A DNA stretch of 64,000 nucleotides from Lunularia cruciata. Taxonomy: Eukaryota; Streptophyta; Marchantiopsida; Lunulariales; Lunulariaceae. A program made the position numbers and the translations under genes. Below are positions 1 to 11,061 of the stretch, one piece after another (position 1 is the first letter of the stretch; the number at the start of each line of letters is the position of its first letter). A model generated the notes under the pieces. The model made no database searches, was not told the DNA's origin, and saw nothing but the letters and a program-made list of their open reading frames with translations. The stretch covers positions 40,810,333 to 40,874,332 of the forward strand of contig OX419756.1 of the NCBI GenBank assembly GCA_948567375.1, written 5' to 3'.

Positions 1-1
1 T

Positions 2-418
2 GGTGGTTCAGAGCGCCATGGAAACAGTCCCATGCTTCCTTCATCGGATGAACGAGCTCAAAAGGAGAGAGGTGGCAGGCAGACAGGTTCTCGGTCTCCA
101 TCGAATCTTCCGTCAACCGCATCACCCGATTTGCGCAAAGATAGTGGGCGTGGTAGAAGCAATGGAACATTCGATGGGCGTGGACAGGACACAGGTGCTG
201 CTAGGAAGAGGGATTCTGATGAGTGGGAAAGATATGACTCACATAGGGAGAGCCCTGGTCACACAGGCAGGACGCCTAAAGACGCTAGGTCTTTACCTCC
301 TTCTCGAGAACGTGAACGGGCGGTTGCCGAAGCCAGAACCTGGGGAGAGAATTGGAGAGAGAGGAAGAGAAGCAACAATCAAGGTGGGGGTGATGGATTT
401 GATGGAGGTTTTGGCTGA
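2..418 (+). CDS. 3' end of an Arg/Ser-rich protein gene (last exon, open at window edge)
   Basis: An open frame runs from the window edge to a TGA at 416-418, giving about 138 residues of a C-terminus. It is strongly charged and low in complexity: many R, S, D, E, G and K residues, RE/RD/RS dipeptides (for example SRERERA and NWRERKRSNN), and a glycine-rich tail ending GGGDGFDGGFG. This composition is typical of disordered tails of nuclear RNA-binding or splicing-related proteins, but no folded domain lies inside the window and I do not recognise the family. The true start and earlier exons are to the left. Two overlapping frames are also open here; I prefer this one because its RS/RE-rich composition is protein-like, while the others have no such pattern. 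Function unassigned. Confidence 0.55.
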   Translation, partial: GGSERHGNSPMLPSSDERAQKERGGRQTGSRSPSNLPSTASPDLRKDSGRGRSNGTFDGRGQDTGAARKRDSDEWERYDSHRESPGHTGRTPKDARSLPPSRERERAVAEARTWGENWRERKRSNNQGGGDGFDGGFG

Positions 419-3412
419 GCTACCGTGATGAACTCTGGCCTTGGTATAGCATGAAAAGAACATGCGTCTATCATGGCTCTAAATATTCATCTGTGAGTTC
501 TTAGGAGGCCAAAGAAGTGAGGCCGGTCTACTCTGGTCAGGAGGTGAGAACGACCGCTGTGCTTCCTCATGTCAAAACTTGACCTGCACTGTGGATCTGA
601 AACTTGCCTATTGAAGAACTCACTTGGGACATGGCTTACTTACATCTGCAATTATGCCGTGGTTCAAGGATGGAACCGAAGCCTTGCTGACATCATTGCT
701 AGCTACTGTATTTTGAGATTTTCTTGCTCTGGATCCAGCTGAGGTATTGAAGCATGGGAAGCAGGATGAGGCGGTGATAAGCTAGGACTTACTGATCATG
801 CTGCGAGATTGTGTGGTACAGTTATGAGTTTTTGGGCACATGGTTAGGCTAATAAGGGTATCAAGTGGCTTCATCAGCCACGAGGAACGGGAAAGAGGTA
901 GCCAAAGTAGGTGATTCCTTCTCTTGTATGGTAGGCAGTTCTCCTTGTATGTGCACTATACGTGTGCAGTAGTAATGCTTGGTGTATCTGGCTCGTGCCT
1001 GAATAGCCACAGTGAAAAGTGAGATTTGCAATTGTAAATGGTATGGGTTGACCATTGAAGGATAAGGTATGATTGTCTGCCACCAACGGTGGGGTAGCTT
1101 TACCAATCAAACAATGATCTTGAGTTGTGTAGTTGTTCGAATCTGCCTGGCAAAGCCAATGAATTGCAGCTAGGATACCATCCAGGTAATTTTCCATCAT
1201 TCAGAAAGAGGCTTTATGACTCTAGTAGAAGTAGTAGCTATACAGGCATTCTGGTCATGCAGAACCTGCTCTATGAACCTTGTAACCAGTCTTGTAGTCC
1301 CTGATTCAGTTAGGTGGGTTAGCCTGTACTCAATCCGACGTCGTGGGATTGGTTGTCGTACGAGGAGTGAAATTTTACCATTCAGATGGGTTTTTGAATC
1401 TCCGATTGGATTCTAAGGAGCAGCATGACTGGACCTCTTATCCTTTTGGAGAGGTTTCGTCAATACCACCAGTGATTTAATTTTTCAAGAGACTTGTGAG
1501 GGAAAATGGTACAAGACATCTTTTCTTCTTCTTTTAGACTTAGTTTTTTCTGTACACGACCGCCGTCTTAGAGTGTCTCAACTTTCAGCCAAAAGGTTGC
1601 GACAAGGATTTGCTTGTTCCTTCTCGCTGTAATCACTCTTGAGAGTGTTCTGAGTTCTTTTTTTTGAAGATGTGGCTAAGGTGTTCCATCATGAGCTGAT
1701 CACTAAAGTTCAACGCTCCCAGAAATCAGTGCTTAACGAGTATAGGTGCACATGTGATCTTAGTTTCAAGATATCGGAGGTAAAGAGAATGTTGCATTGT
1801 ATTGTTGTGTCGATGATGGAAAATGGTGTTCGCTTTTGCCTTGCATGGTCTGTATACGAGATTCTGTCTTGAGATGTGCCGATGTGTTAATCATCTAGAT
1901 TTCCTTTTAGTTCGAGTTGAAAGTAACTACTGATATCGAAGTTAACGTCTGGACTGATTCTTAGTACTTCGAATTGGAAGCTCCACCATATAGGTGACGA
2001 AAATAAGCTAATTCGACATTTATGAGAAACTCTACTGCGAGAGGGACGGTTTCAAGTGCGGTCAACCTTATAATCTATGGCTTTTTTCTTGCGTTAGTAA
2101 CATGTCAATTAACGGATCTAATGATCTGAAGGCTTTAAAGCAGATGAAGGGCTGTGAGGGACGAGATATCACAACTTTATGCGCTTTCTTTAACTTTGAA
2201 TTTATGATCATTTACTTTGTTATCTTCAGACATTCTTCCTGGGCGTGCATTGGTTTCTCTGCCAGCCTTTATGCTCCTTCTTTCTGGGCAGGCCCCTACT
2301 ATTGAGAAAGTGGGTAGGTAGAGCTAAGCTGGCAGTGTTTTCGCTCAGTTCCCTTGCTGGAGAGTATTGAACGTCTTTGAAATTGTCTGTGCCTGTCACT
2401 CATTGGGTTTTGTTTTTGTGTCGAACAGGCTTCCAAGGCTGTTCAGTGCAGGGCATCCTTAAAAGGCATCTGTGAACAGGTTGTAGCATTGAAATGGCCC
2501 TCATCGTTCACTTGTAGAACACACTATATTCTCTTTTTAGAGATAGTTAACTCAATTAACTTTAAAACATGTAATATAGACACTTAATGGACGGCCATTT
2601 GTACAAGGTGGCTGACATTTTCCGCAGTGGCCTCCTAGCACATGCGCAGGTTTTATTTTTTGGGTTTCTTGAACTCAGTTATAGTAGGTCATTTATCTCG
2701 TTCCCTAAAAGCACAATCTCTCGCTGACTGTGTGTGTGCAAAGATAGCTCTGAAGGATGATGATTTCTAAATAACCCCATTAGGAGTGCCTTGTCAGTTT
2801 GACGCAATCCACTCGCAATCTGAAAATTGCAAAATCACCGTTGTTGTATATAGTGAGTAATTACTTTTGGCCAGGAAATGGTACTTTCCCAGGGAAAGGT
2901 TGTTCTGTCCACTTAGGGGCTAGTGGACAATGCCACGTGAAAGTTGATCCCGAGAACATCGAGATCACTTGACTAAGAAACTAGCGCGTGACTAGTGGAG
3001 CTCTAGAAGTTCATTGGATGAGACACGCGAGGCAATGTTGCTGGGCCTTAGTTAACTTTGATCTGCGTTTGTCGCTGTTATCGATCTTACCGAATCGAAC
3101 TGCAGTTTAGGTGAATCCTGTAGTCTGCGGAATCATGACCTACTTGGTAATTATCTACTGGCGAAGTTTTAATTTAATAACTCTTCAAGAAAAGTGAAGG
3201 AGAAAATGAGATAAATTCACTCCACACCAAACCGTGGCTTATGAGTGAGTTCGAAATGGGTCTGTGCATTGTGCCTCATCAACTGCTTGATTTCGAAGAG
3301 AATTTGGTCAGCCAGGCGCAAATTGTACTCCTCTCCACATCTCACTTGTATTTCTGGAAGTAATGTGTTTTCACGTTGCATACACTCCTGTATCTAATCA
3401 TCCCTACTGTTT

Positions 3413-3656
3413 TAGAGAAGCAAACTTTGCCAGAATTGATTTCCTCTTTTCATAGTGTATAGTAACAGCAGCACTGCATTATGTCTGATTCTCTACGAAT
3501 ATCTTGCGAACTTAGGGGCTATATTCTCCCGACCCTCTGAGAAAGACAAACTTTACCAGAATGGATCTTCTCCTATGGGGTAAATTAACAACTCAACATT
3601 GCATTATGCCTGATTCTCTACGAATATTTACGACCTTAGAGGCTGAACCCCCTTCA
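3413..3656. repeat. Two-unit tandem repeat, about 122 bp per unit
   Basis: Units at about 3413-3534 and 3535-3656 share the blocks CAAACTTTRCCAGAAT, GCATTATGYCTGATTCTCTA and CTTAGRGGCT in the same order and spacing. The units have diverged by substitutions and small indels, so the duplication is old. No coding potential. Confidence 0.7.
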
Positions 3657-4185
3657 CATTCGAGGAAACTCTCCTCACAGGGAACTTTATTCAACCAAAA
3701 AGGCAAGCTATAGAAAGTTGATGTTGACTAGGTGAGTCCCCAGTGAAGAGTACGAGGGATACAGGACAGGGTGAAGGGTTCAATTCTGGCACACAGACGA
3801 ACGGCGCCGATGAAGTTGAAATTGTAACGGAGTTAGGTCGCGCAAGGTTTGTGTCTGAACGCAACTTAGATCTTCGGATCTGCGTAAGAATGTGTACGCA
3901 CCAAAAGACACTGACACTTCCTTCAGCTTAGCCTAGCTGCTTACACTGTGAACCGACACCGGTATCATGATTAGGATCCGTAGCTACTGAGGTAAAGCAG
4001 ACAATGCGAGCGGTAAACTCGTCCTCTGTTCAGTTGAGATACAAGTCACTAGTAATGAGGTGGTTGCCATACATATCCTAGAATTGTACCGAGACTAGAA
4101 ACCATAAAGATGTTAGTCATGTAACCATATGTCCTCATGTTAACTGGCGTTAATTTAAACTAGTGTATGCATTTCTCTCTTACCG

Positions 4186-4262
4186 ATACTATTGGGGCTT
4201 AGCCCCATTTGACCCCTATGTCTTTTCCTTGTACGGCTTACATCCTTCTTCTTATCACATGC
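4186..4262 (+). repeat. Dispersed hairpin repeat, copy 1
   Basis: Carries the palindrome GGGGCTTAGCCCC and the core TTTTCCTTGTACGGCTT. It lacks most of the second hairpin found in other copies. Related copies are at 10901-10998, 12632-12693, 14551-14643 (all +) and 20231-20330 (-). The conserved end without coding sequence fits the 3' tail of a non-LTR element or a SINE; this is inference. Confidence 0.6.
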
Positions 4263-5112
4263 GGTCGCCTTCTCCCGCTTTGCAAGTCTGGCAATTCAAG
4301 TATGCTTCTGGGTTCATTCGACATGGATTCAGTTGACATCTACTGGAGCCATGATTCTACTGGAGCCTGAGGTATGATTCACGTTACGTTTCTTCATTTT
4401 GATTCTATGGAGCGAAGGATTCCCTCTTTTTTGTTCCCCCATATGGAGTCACATCCTGGTTATCTCCTCATATGATATTGTTTTAAAAGGAAAAAAGCTT
4501 TGGTTCTCTATTGATTCCACGGACGACATGTGCACCCTTTTCACATGCAATTATCATGGGGCCAATAATATTCTGTTTTCTTGCTTTTACGTCAAATATC
4601 CAAGTTACACCGAGCTTGTGGTCCAAGAGCGCACATAGTTCTCAATTTTCCTTCTCAAAATATTTGAACAGTTTAAAGATCTGGTCAGACTTTTATATTT
4701 TACGGATATGGATACATTATTAAAACCCTACGGTTGAAGCACAAAGCGCGCTCACTTTAAATGAGAAGATCCGAGGCACTAATTGTGCTCAGAAGCTTAT
4801 TCAAGAAGAAGAAGCAAAGCTCATTTTCTTCTTTGATAACCATGCATGAATTGGCTTGGCTATCACCTGAGATGTAAATCATAAAGATTTAGAGGATAAT
4901 CACATTGCACTAAAACCCATCGAGCCAGAGAAACTTAATCATATAAACAACAGCTGACCAAATGTAATCAGATTTACACTACATGTTATGAGTATGGAGA
5001 TATGTTCCGAATGCTATTTATATTACAGCTGACCCAAAAAAGAATCAAATCATACAAAATCTGCACTCCATCATTAAAAATACAATGCCCTACTTAAGCA
5101 GTTCTGCTTATA

Positions 5113-5254
5113 GTTCACAGGGCGATTGTAGCATGGAGGAAAGACAACAAGTACGATTATCAAAATCATTTCATTAGTAAATATTATCGTACTTTTACTT
5201 TACTTTATCATATTACTTGTTGTCTTCCCTCCATGCTACAATCGCTCTGTGAAC
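5113..5254. repeat. Long foldback: 41-bp arms around a 60-nt loop (miRNA-precursor-like or MITE)
   Basis: The left arm (5113-5153) and the reverse complement of the right arm (5214-5254) match at all but about two positions, with no gaps. The loop (5154-5213) is AT-rich. Inside it, 5151-5160 could pair alternatively with 5183-5192. A near-perfect 41-bp stem with a moderate loop is the shape of a plant miRNA precursor, or of a young hairpin or MITE. I do not recognise a known miRNA in either arm. No clear target-site duplication is visible at the ends. Confidence 0.65.
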
Positions 5255-7206
5255 CATAATCCTTCCTGTCGTCGTCATTTTATTAAATTTCAGTAAATGT
5301 AGTGCATTTTACCAAAATTTAATAAAATTTTACTAAGAGTTCAGACATAAAAGAAATAAAAAATAATCTACCATAGTAAAAAAACCTAAAGGACAAGAAG
5401 AGGGGCTCAGAACACAAGATAAAAAATGAAGAGGAATCCCTTACAAACCATAATCCTCCGAGAGAATAACTGCAGTGAGAGAAGAGTCCTGATCACGCAG
5501 AACTTTGAAGACTCTACTAAAGAAAAGAAAAGAAAGGAACTAAAAAGAAGACAAAAATAAAATAAAAATAACTATTACACATATGATACTTTGTAAGTTA
5601 TTCCACTGAGTAATACGCAGCTCCAGTATAGTTTGGTGGTGTCTCAACTGTACTTGCATTGTATTTATAGTTCTATTTGAAGATTCAAAATTGCCAGCAC
5701 TCAAATGCGTGTATCTGTCTCTCTATATGGAAAAGCCACACAATTCGAGCTGGAGATATCAATACTTGGCATGAGCATTTTCATTGAGGCATGTTAGACA
5801 GCAATTGTTGAGAATTGTACTTTCATAATGTGACCATGAGCTCTGCACTTTGTTATGCACTTTCAAGCCTTGTCAAGAACTCGATTTTATCCCAAATGAC
5901 TTCAAGTCATTAAAAGAAGTGAAAAGAATGATTGAGAGCAAGAAAACTTCACTATCAAGATGTACTACCTTTCAAGCAAGATAGAATAGAAAACTCTCGA
6001 AACTCACCGACAGTAACTTTTCGACAGTGTAAGTTCCATTCACCTCGCTAATAGATGATCTATTGTATGTTCAGTTTAGAGAAGACGACAGAACAAAATA
6101 GTAAGTCTACTTAGCAATCCAAAATACTGCAAATCTAGTGTGGATCTGTGCTGCAGTTAAAGGTGTAAATAAACCCTCGATAGTGACACTAATCAAAGTT
6201 TATTGGTCTAAGTGAACCATGGACTTGGGACTTGATGATTCCAAGAGTCTAGGGAAGGCGGGTCCTCTGCTGAAGTTAGCGGTTGTGTGGCAGTGAAGTT
6301 TAGTTTACTAGACGGTATGGACGGAAATGTTAAGGAAATGGACGGAGTGAGTGAAGGTTCGGTTGCCCTAATAGCGTGGTGAGGAGAGAAGAGTTCGCTT
6401 GTAGTCTATGGGTGTGTTGTTCTGGTGTGGAATGTTCTTCTCTACTGACGAGAGGTGTCCTCGAAGACTAGTGACTGTCCTTCCTGTCGTCGTCCTCACG
6501 GAGGATGCTCTTCATCGTTCTCTGCCCTTTTCTTCTTCTCCTGCTCCGTCTCCTTCCTTTTGCCCGCAGCAGAGGTGTCGTTGTTGTTGTGGTGGTGTCG
6601 AAGCGGACTTGCTCGGCCAGTAGTGCAGTAGTTTGGGGATGTTCGGATTTGGGAAGGGGATTGCTTGCTTCTTGTTGCTTGATTGAGTGAGGGAGGATCT
6701 GGAACTAGGCATTCGTGAACAGGTCTCGATCGGATTCTGGGAAGGGGAAGGGGAGGAGAGAATTGGTGTGATGTGTGGAGGAATTTGTCTGAGTGGTGGC
6801 GGAGGGTGGGAGAGGTGAGAAGAGGCCGAGTGCGTCAGAGTAGGAAGAGTTGCCGACGTTTGGATTGAGGTCAACGAGGCGAGAGCTGGTTTTCATTTGA
6901 TGGAAACTTAGGCGGAGGGGGAGATTTTGCCTGCCATGAATCGATTTGCACGCGAGACTGGAACTTGGAGTTTAAATTACAATTGGAGTAAGTCTCTGGC
7001 TCAACTCTTTATCCCGACGCTCAAGTGAAGAGTACCACGGAATCTGCTGATTGTTTCCCGATCGCTTGTTTCCTAGACTTTGTGTGAAAGATCCGAAGAA
7101 GATTTAAATTAAGATAGTTGAAACTTGTACGTAGCCATTTGTGAAGAGCTGTAGATTAGATTGCTCCGGTGAGAGTTCATCTTGGTTTCTAGCGGTGCAT
7201 TTAGTC
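5255..7206. other. Non-coding stretch upstream of the RING-H2 gene
   Basis: No convincing gene. Open frames near 6400-6900 on both strands are low-complexity shadows (CT-rich, giving Ser/Pro/Leu strings) and lack motifs. The 3' part should contain the promoter and 5' UTR of the gene starting at 7207, but I cannot point to a confident TATA box or transcription start. Confidence 0.45.
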
Positions 7207-9742
7207 ATGGCCGATCCACAACCGCAAGGACCTCAGGTTCAGCCAGGGCAAAGCGTGTCCTCGGGGAACCCTGTTGGAGGGCAGGATGAAGCGCAGGGAG
7301 GTGGAGAACCTACCCAGGCTGCACACTGGTGTTATCAATGCAACAAGGAGGTAATCGCAGAGGCTGAGGCGGACGGGGGACCCGATAGTATGGTGTGCTC
7401 TGAGTGCCGGAGTGGATTTATCGAAGCTTTGGCTACTGCTCAAACTGTACCAGATGTTAGACGCGCCCAAAGAAGGCGCCGTCGACGTGCTACTGCCACC
7501 GCTGCTATCATAGCGGGAGCAAGTCCGGGAGCTACTGCTCGCCACATGGTGCCCCTTTCTGAAGCTTTGGAACATTTGTATCCTCAGCAGCTAATGCAAG
7601 TTTTACAACTGTTGGGCCAAGCTACCAATAGATCCAACCATACTCCACCCGCGTCTCAGGATGAAGAGGTAAGAAAAGAGGTAGCCTGCCCAAAGCATCA
7701 ATCAGGTTTTCAATTGCATTTCATTAGGTCACACGTCTTTCACTAGACGTCTCATCAAGAGGCTGAGTTTTGTACCTATCACGTTGCTTTGCATATCCTG
7801 CAAAGCTGTGAATAGGGCAAGACCTTGTTTTTTGCTGAGATTTAAAGGTCGAATTATCTGTCTGTTTACTGAACTTCAGCACGTTCAGCTGCTCCTGGCA
7901 GCTGCTGGGAGTTGTGTAGATGAAGGTAAAATTTGACGCAAGAACTCGGCAGACTGGGATTCGAGCGTTATCCTTCGTGTTTGCTCTAGTATGGCTGCTA
8001 CGTATGCAGGACTGGACGCGTAGTATGCGCTCAGTTTCACCTTTCATGCCATCCGAATCGCACTTGCATACATCTGGATGACTGAAGTGAACGTTATGAA
8101 CGGACCTGACACTTGTGTACATAGCTCATTATTCCAAATCGTCTTCTTTTGGCAGAATCCCACGACTGTCCAAGCTCCTGAGGTTGCCGAGGGTCAAACT
8201 CCAGCCCTTCCTGGAGAAGCTATAACACAAAACCAAAGTGGTCTCCCATCTTCCGTCGATACATCTAGGGAAGAGGCAAGTGAAGGGCAGGAAGGCAGGA
8301 GCGATACACCCACGGAAGGTGAGGAGTCAGGCACCACGCCCTCTGGAGAAGCTGCGGAGGCTCTGGAGAGGATAACTCCAGAAGGTCATTTGATGTTTAT
8401 CCGGGACACATCTCCGAGTCACGACGACGATGATGGAGACGACGACCTCGTCGGGAGTGACACGGAATCTGAAGAGGGTATGCGTTTAGAGTTCGATGCT
8501 TGGGACTCAGCAGACGAGGAAGACGATGAGGAGTGGGAAGAGGTGGATGAGGACGAAGAAGCTGCCGAAACCGGAGCTGAGGATGGTGCCGGTGAGGATA
8601 ATGAGGCAGAAGTACAGGAAGGGGAACAGCCACAGGAGCAAAACGGAGAAGAGAGGCAACCTAGGGTGAGGGAATTTCGTCTTAGGACAAGAAATATGGA
8701 GAATAACTTGCATCAGTACCTGCAGGAATTGCTGCAGAACTTGGTAGGGCAAAATATTGAGGTACGAGTGGAGCTTCCTGATGGACCTCTTTATGTTGGC
8801 AATCCTGGGGATTATGTGGATGCTAGGGGCTTTGAGATGCTATTGCAACAGATGGCCGAGAACGACACTTCTCGAAGAGGTGCCCCACCAGCTGCAAAAT
8901 CAGCTGTGGAGTGCCTGCCATCCATATCTATTGAGCAAAGACATGTGGATGATGGATCAGCTGTTTGTGCAATCTGTAAAGACGTAGTGGCCATGGGAGA
9001 GCCTGCCAAGCAGCTGCCTTGTCTGCATCTCTACCACCAAGATTGTATCCTACCTTGGCTCAGCTCGCGTAATTCTTGTCCCGTTTGCCGGTATGAACTA
9101 CCTACTGATGATCCTGATTATGAAGAACAGAAGCAAAGCAGAAGTGGAACAGTACAAAACAATAGCGCTTCCCCGAGTCCTACGTCACTGACATTAGTTT
9201 CTGAGGATGGGCTCCAAGGCAATAACACCGGCGGAGACCAGGTCGCAGATGCATCAGGTCATCAGACGAATAACAGGGAGACTAGAGTTGATGCTGTAGA
9301 ACCAGTGGGGACCTCCAGTTCTCGGAATGAAGTCGAGCCCGTCGCATCTGGTCAGGGAGAACAAGATCACCAGGAGGGCGCAACGGAGTTATCGTTCTCG
9401 CAAGGTTCAGATACTACCAATACTAATACTCCACACAGCAGGAATGAGGGTGGGGAGAGAGAGAGAGGAGAGAATGAGAGCGATGAGGTAGAGAGAAGAG
9501 ATACATTGCGAGGGACTGGGAGAGGCTGGTTTTTACTGGCAGCGGGGCCGGTGCTTAGCATGATGGGCCTTGTGTTGGTTTTGTGCATAGGAAATCACCT
9601 TATTGGGGGTCGCATGCAACACTTGGGAAGACCATTGCAAAGACAACAACACCATTTCTTCCAGGAGCCAAACATAGAGCAAATAGGGGGGGGCAGTGAG
9701 GTGCAGGGTCGCAGGCGATGGTGGATGCCCTTTCAACGTTGA
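7207..9742 (+). CDS. RING-H2 E3 ubiquitin ligase with N-terminal zinc ribbon and C-terminal membrane segment
   Basis: CDS is 7207-7668 joined to 8156-9742: 682 residues from two exons, phase-0 junction. The first ATG (7207, good context) is chosen as start. Residues 40-67 form a CxxC...CxxC zinc ribbon (C42, C45, C64, C67) ahead of an Arg-rich run (89-94). Long acidic stretches fill roughly residues 245-300. The RING-H2 finger spans about 425-465, with CAIC, CLHLYHQDC, a Trp and CPVC in C3H2C3 order. A hydrophobic segment near residues 612-637 (WFLLAAGPVLSMMG and onward) looks like a single transmembrane helix. The zinc-ribbon plus RING-H2 pair is known from plant RING ligases of the RDUF/CIP8/RING1-like group, which transfer ubiquitin from E2 enzymes to substrates. 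The C-terminal membrane anchor and acidic linker are less usual. Substrate unknown. No stop or frameshift, so it is probably functional. Confidence 0.9.
7669..8155 (+). other. Intron of the RING-H2 gene
   Basis: The donor GAG|GTAAGAA at 7669 is near-consensus. The acceptor is a pyrimidine-rich run ending TTTTGGCAG at 8155. Exon 1 ends and exon 2 starts on a codon boundary, and the protein reads from ASQDEE into NPTTVQAPE. The 487-nt intron has stops in the exon 1 frame shortly after the donor, which supports splicing. Confidence 0.85.
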
Positions 9743-10798
9743 TGGTCTGTGAGTTACTATGCTTTGTAGGTGTTTGAGTTGGGTCGCTGGGCAGACATTG
9801 TTGGGGTACTGAATCTCACCTGTATCTGACATCGCTTTCCTGCGAAGTGCTAAATTTATAGTATGAATATTGTATTATGGGATATGGGGGCGCAAGTTCG
9901 ACCACTTGGAAGCAAGGGTCTAAGTGGGTGGAGAAACGAAGAAGCTGCTCAGAACCATGTCAAAGCTACAAAGGCAGACATAGCTTTGTCATCTATGCTG
10001 CTTTTGTGTATTGTCTGTACAAAAATTTCAAGGTGATATTTAGATCCTTTTATCACTGATAGATTCTAATGGCATTCTAAAGTGGAGTTCTGTTCTCATA
10101 ACCTAGAGGGGAGACATTGTATAACACCTAGCATGATGGAGTTCAGGTTACTTAGTTGTCCCACTGGTGGCGAACGCAAGGAGTTGATTAATCTCACCGA
10201 ATGTATGTGATTGAATCGTTCAATTATGTCTCGGTAATTCTTATTGCTCACTTCTGCTGAGGTCGTTGTGGTTTGGATTGTGAACCAGTGGAACAGCTGT
10301 CTGAACTTTTGGTGTTTCCTATTTGCTAGTTCATGACAGCTGATACAGATTAATTTAACGCCTTACTTCTTTCTCATCTTCCTCTGTAGCTACCTAAGGT
10401 TCAGAGTTGATTTTTAGTCCACAATTGTTTAGCAATCAATTTATGTGTTGTTCGTGATATTTGAAGAGTGAGGGCAACTGGAGGTTTGTCGTAGTGCCTA
10501 GCAAATTCTTTGTCAGGTAAGGAGCGATGTTTCAAAGCAGGGAGTCTGGTCAGGTTTTGTGGCTGGGTAGCATTTCTTATGAAAGCCTACTAGCGGCAGA
10601 AGTCGACATCCTAGCTTAACCGCTTGATTTTGGGAGTCAATTATTTGACCTTTCTGTGTATTGTATGCACAAGGTTGGAATACAATACTGGTTGTTTGTT
10701 CTTCACCGTGTTCATCGGTCATATCTTAGCTTTATTTTAGCATACGCAATCATTCTGGTATTTAGTAGATGATGCGGGAAGGGCGCACTTTGCTAATG

Positions 10799-11061
10799 AC
10801 CTAGACAACTGGTACTTTGGTGTTCTTTGGTCTCCTTACGCCTTATGTGCAAGCAGGGCGAACTTTGACATACTAGGTGTAGTAGGACTGGCTTTCTTAT
10901 TCCGAGGCTATTGCGCGTTAGCCCCATTTTATCTTAGGTTTTATCCTTGTACGGTTTGATGGGATCTTCCCATCCTTCTTATTAGCCTGTGCGGGTTCCT
11001 TATCTCTCCTAGACAACTGGTACTTTGGTGTCATTTGGTCTCCTTACGCTTTATCTGCAAC
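10799..11061. repeat. ~52-bp direct repeat flanking a hairpin-repeat copy
   Basis: Blocks at about 10801-10850 and 11010-11061 both contain CTAGACAACTGGTACTTTGG, then TTTGGTCTCCTTACG, with about five differences. Hairpin-repeat copy 2 lies between them. The arrangement could be a local duplication or a very long diverged target duplication. Confidence 0.65.
10901..10998 (+). repeat. Dispersed hairpin repeat, copy 2
   Basis: Contains TTAGCCCCATTTTATC, the CCTTGTACGG core and the hairpin GATGGGATCTTCCCATC (arms GATGGG/CCCATC), followed by CTTCTTATT. This is the best copy of the second hairpin. Confidence 0.65.

Larger units (their letters stand above)
419..5112. other. Non-coding stretch downstream of the partial gene
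   Basis: No frame here looks like a conserved protein; open frames are short and have no recognisable motif on either strand. The first part is presumably the 3' UTR of the gene ending at 418. The rest is intergenic sequence of moderate GC with a two-unit tandem repeat (3413-3656) and one copy of a dispersed hairpin repeat (4186-4262), listed separately. I see no tRNA or rRNA. Confidence 0.5.

Noticed and set aside
874-1200. Minus-strand frame of 108 codons
   Set aside because: No known motif, no codon or context support; likely chance.
3770-3800. GGTTCAATTC, like a tRNA B box
   Set aside because: No A box at the right distance upstream and no cloverleaf can be drawn.
6408-6896. Overlapping open frames on both strands before the RING-H2 gene
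   Set aside because: CT/GA-rich low-complexity sequence keeps several frames open at once; none has a motif. More likely promoter or 5' UTR sequence.
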